Notes under the pieces: model-generated
Seen by the model: only the letters and a program-made list of their open reading frames with translations
Database searches by the model: none
Told to the model about the DNA's origin: nothing
Source: UBA1413 sp964349885
GTDB taxonomy: Bacteria; Bacteroidota; Bacteroidia; Bacteroidales; Prolixibacteraceae
NCBI GenBank assembly: GCA_964349885.1
Contig: CAYGIQ010000065.1
Location: 1-14,289 of the forward strand
Direction: 5' to 3'
DNA: 14,289 nucleotides
Shown here: positions 14,002 through 14,289 of the stretch, piece by piece
How positions within the stretch are numbered: the stretch's first letter is position 1
Layout of the letters: each line of letters starts with the position of its first letter
Position numbers and translations under genes: made by a program

Positions 14002-14289
14002 TTTTTGGTTACTTTTTAAAAATAAATCGTCTGAATAGCACAGGTTTTGGAAGAAGCACTGCTTTAAACCACTCCGCCACGGAGGACGAAGTCTATACGA
14101 AGTCGATGCCTTTAGATAAAAAGATTAGACCTAGTATGCCAATGTAGTAGAAAGAAAACAATGATTTTGGGAAGTTGCCAGCAATTCCTCTTTCAGGGCA
14201 GCAACCTATGATTTTATAAAAGAAAAATGAAAAATCTGCTTCAACGAATTTTTCAGTCCAACAGGATAAAACCCCCAAAGGCCGTAATG
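14002..14289. other. 288-bp tail with no convincing gene
   Basis: After the sigma factor stop comes AT-rich sequence with TTTTTAAAAA near 14014-14024, then the palindrome/direct-repeat patch at 14072-14104. On the minus strand a frame ending with TAG at 14095-14093 is open to the right edge (about 64 codons). It is rich in Phe, Ile, Tyr and Cys, with a hydrophobic stretch near its end (YYIGILGLIFLSKG). It could be the C-terminus of a membrane protein entering from outside, but nothing supports this beyond the open frame. Confidence 0.3.
14072..14104. repeat. Palindrome plus direct repeat, possible dispersed-repeat fragment
   Basis: CTCCG-CCA-CGGAG (14072-14084) is a 5-bp hairpin, followed by two copies of ACGAAGTC (14086-14093 and 14097-14104). 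The text AAACCACTCCGCCACGGAGG recalls the degenerate CCACGGAGG-type intergenic repeats that I remember from environmental bacteria. It also superficially resembles the D-arm region of a serine or leucine tRNA on the minus strand, but no other tRNA parts follow. Confidence 0.4.

Noticed and set aside
14040..14090. tRNA-like text on the minus strand (GTGGCGGAGTGGTTTAA)
   Set aside because: Resembles only a D-arm region; no anticodon arm, T arm or acceptor stem can be folded around it.

Overview
The window looks like chromosomal DNA of a member of the Bacteroidota, probably an environmental Bacteroidales-type bacterium. The evidence is threefold. Several start sites have -7 elements of the form TAnnTTTG (1371, 7414 minus, 9416 minus, 9519), which is the Bacteroidota sigma consensus. 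Most start codons lack a well-placed Shine-Dalgarno sequence. Several proteins belong to characteristic families: a macroglobulin-like protein with a TonB plug domain, an STN/retropepsin-like/PDZ protease, and a PHP phosphoesterase of the Sb-PDE type. I see no phage, IS element, CRISPR array or transposase.

Left part (1-4478). The window opens inside the 3' end of a PHP-domain phosphoesterase. A 372-bp gap with two hairpin-forming inverted repeats leads to a SPOR-domain lipoprotein that ends at a strong intrinsic terminator. A clean TAGCTTTG promoter element then precedes a two-gene operon, a dCMP deaminase overlapping an S41 C-terminal processing protease by ATGA. The protease faces nadA (quinolinate synthase) tail to tail with only 7 bp between stop codons.

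Middle (4711-9666). Two large exported proteins lie on the minus strand. One is an 859-aa macroglobulin-like/carboxypeptidase-regulatory/TonB-plug protein. The other is a 520-aa protein combining an STN domain, two retropepsin-like halves with DSG and DTG active sites, and a PDZ domain. After a mostly empty 0.5-kb stretch comes tRNA-Leu(CAA), tightly framed by its own promoter and intrinsic terminator.

Right part (9736-14289). A minus-strand cluster encodes, in transcription order, a helical DUF4398-like lipoprotein, a first membrane-anchored L,D-transpeptidase whose N-terminal helical region resembles that lipoprotein, a second membrane-anchored L,D-transpeptidase beginning 11 bp after the first stops, and an unknown membrane-anchored extracytoplasmic protein. 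A sigma-70-family (ECF-like) sigma factor gene is divergent from the lipoprotein. I read this as a candidate peptidoglycan-modifying or envelope-tethering module, possibly under control of the adjacent sigma factor. It is the most interesting part of the window. The last 290 bp hold no convincing gene, only a small palindrome/direct-repeat patch and an open frame running off the right edge.
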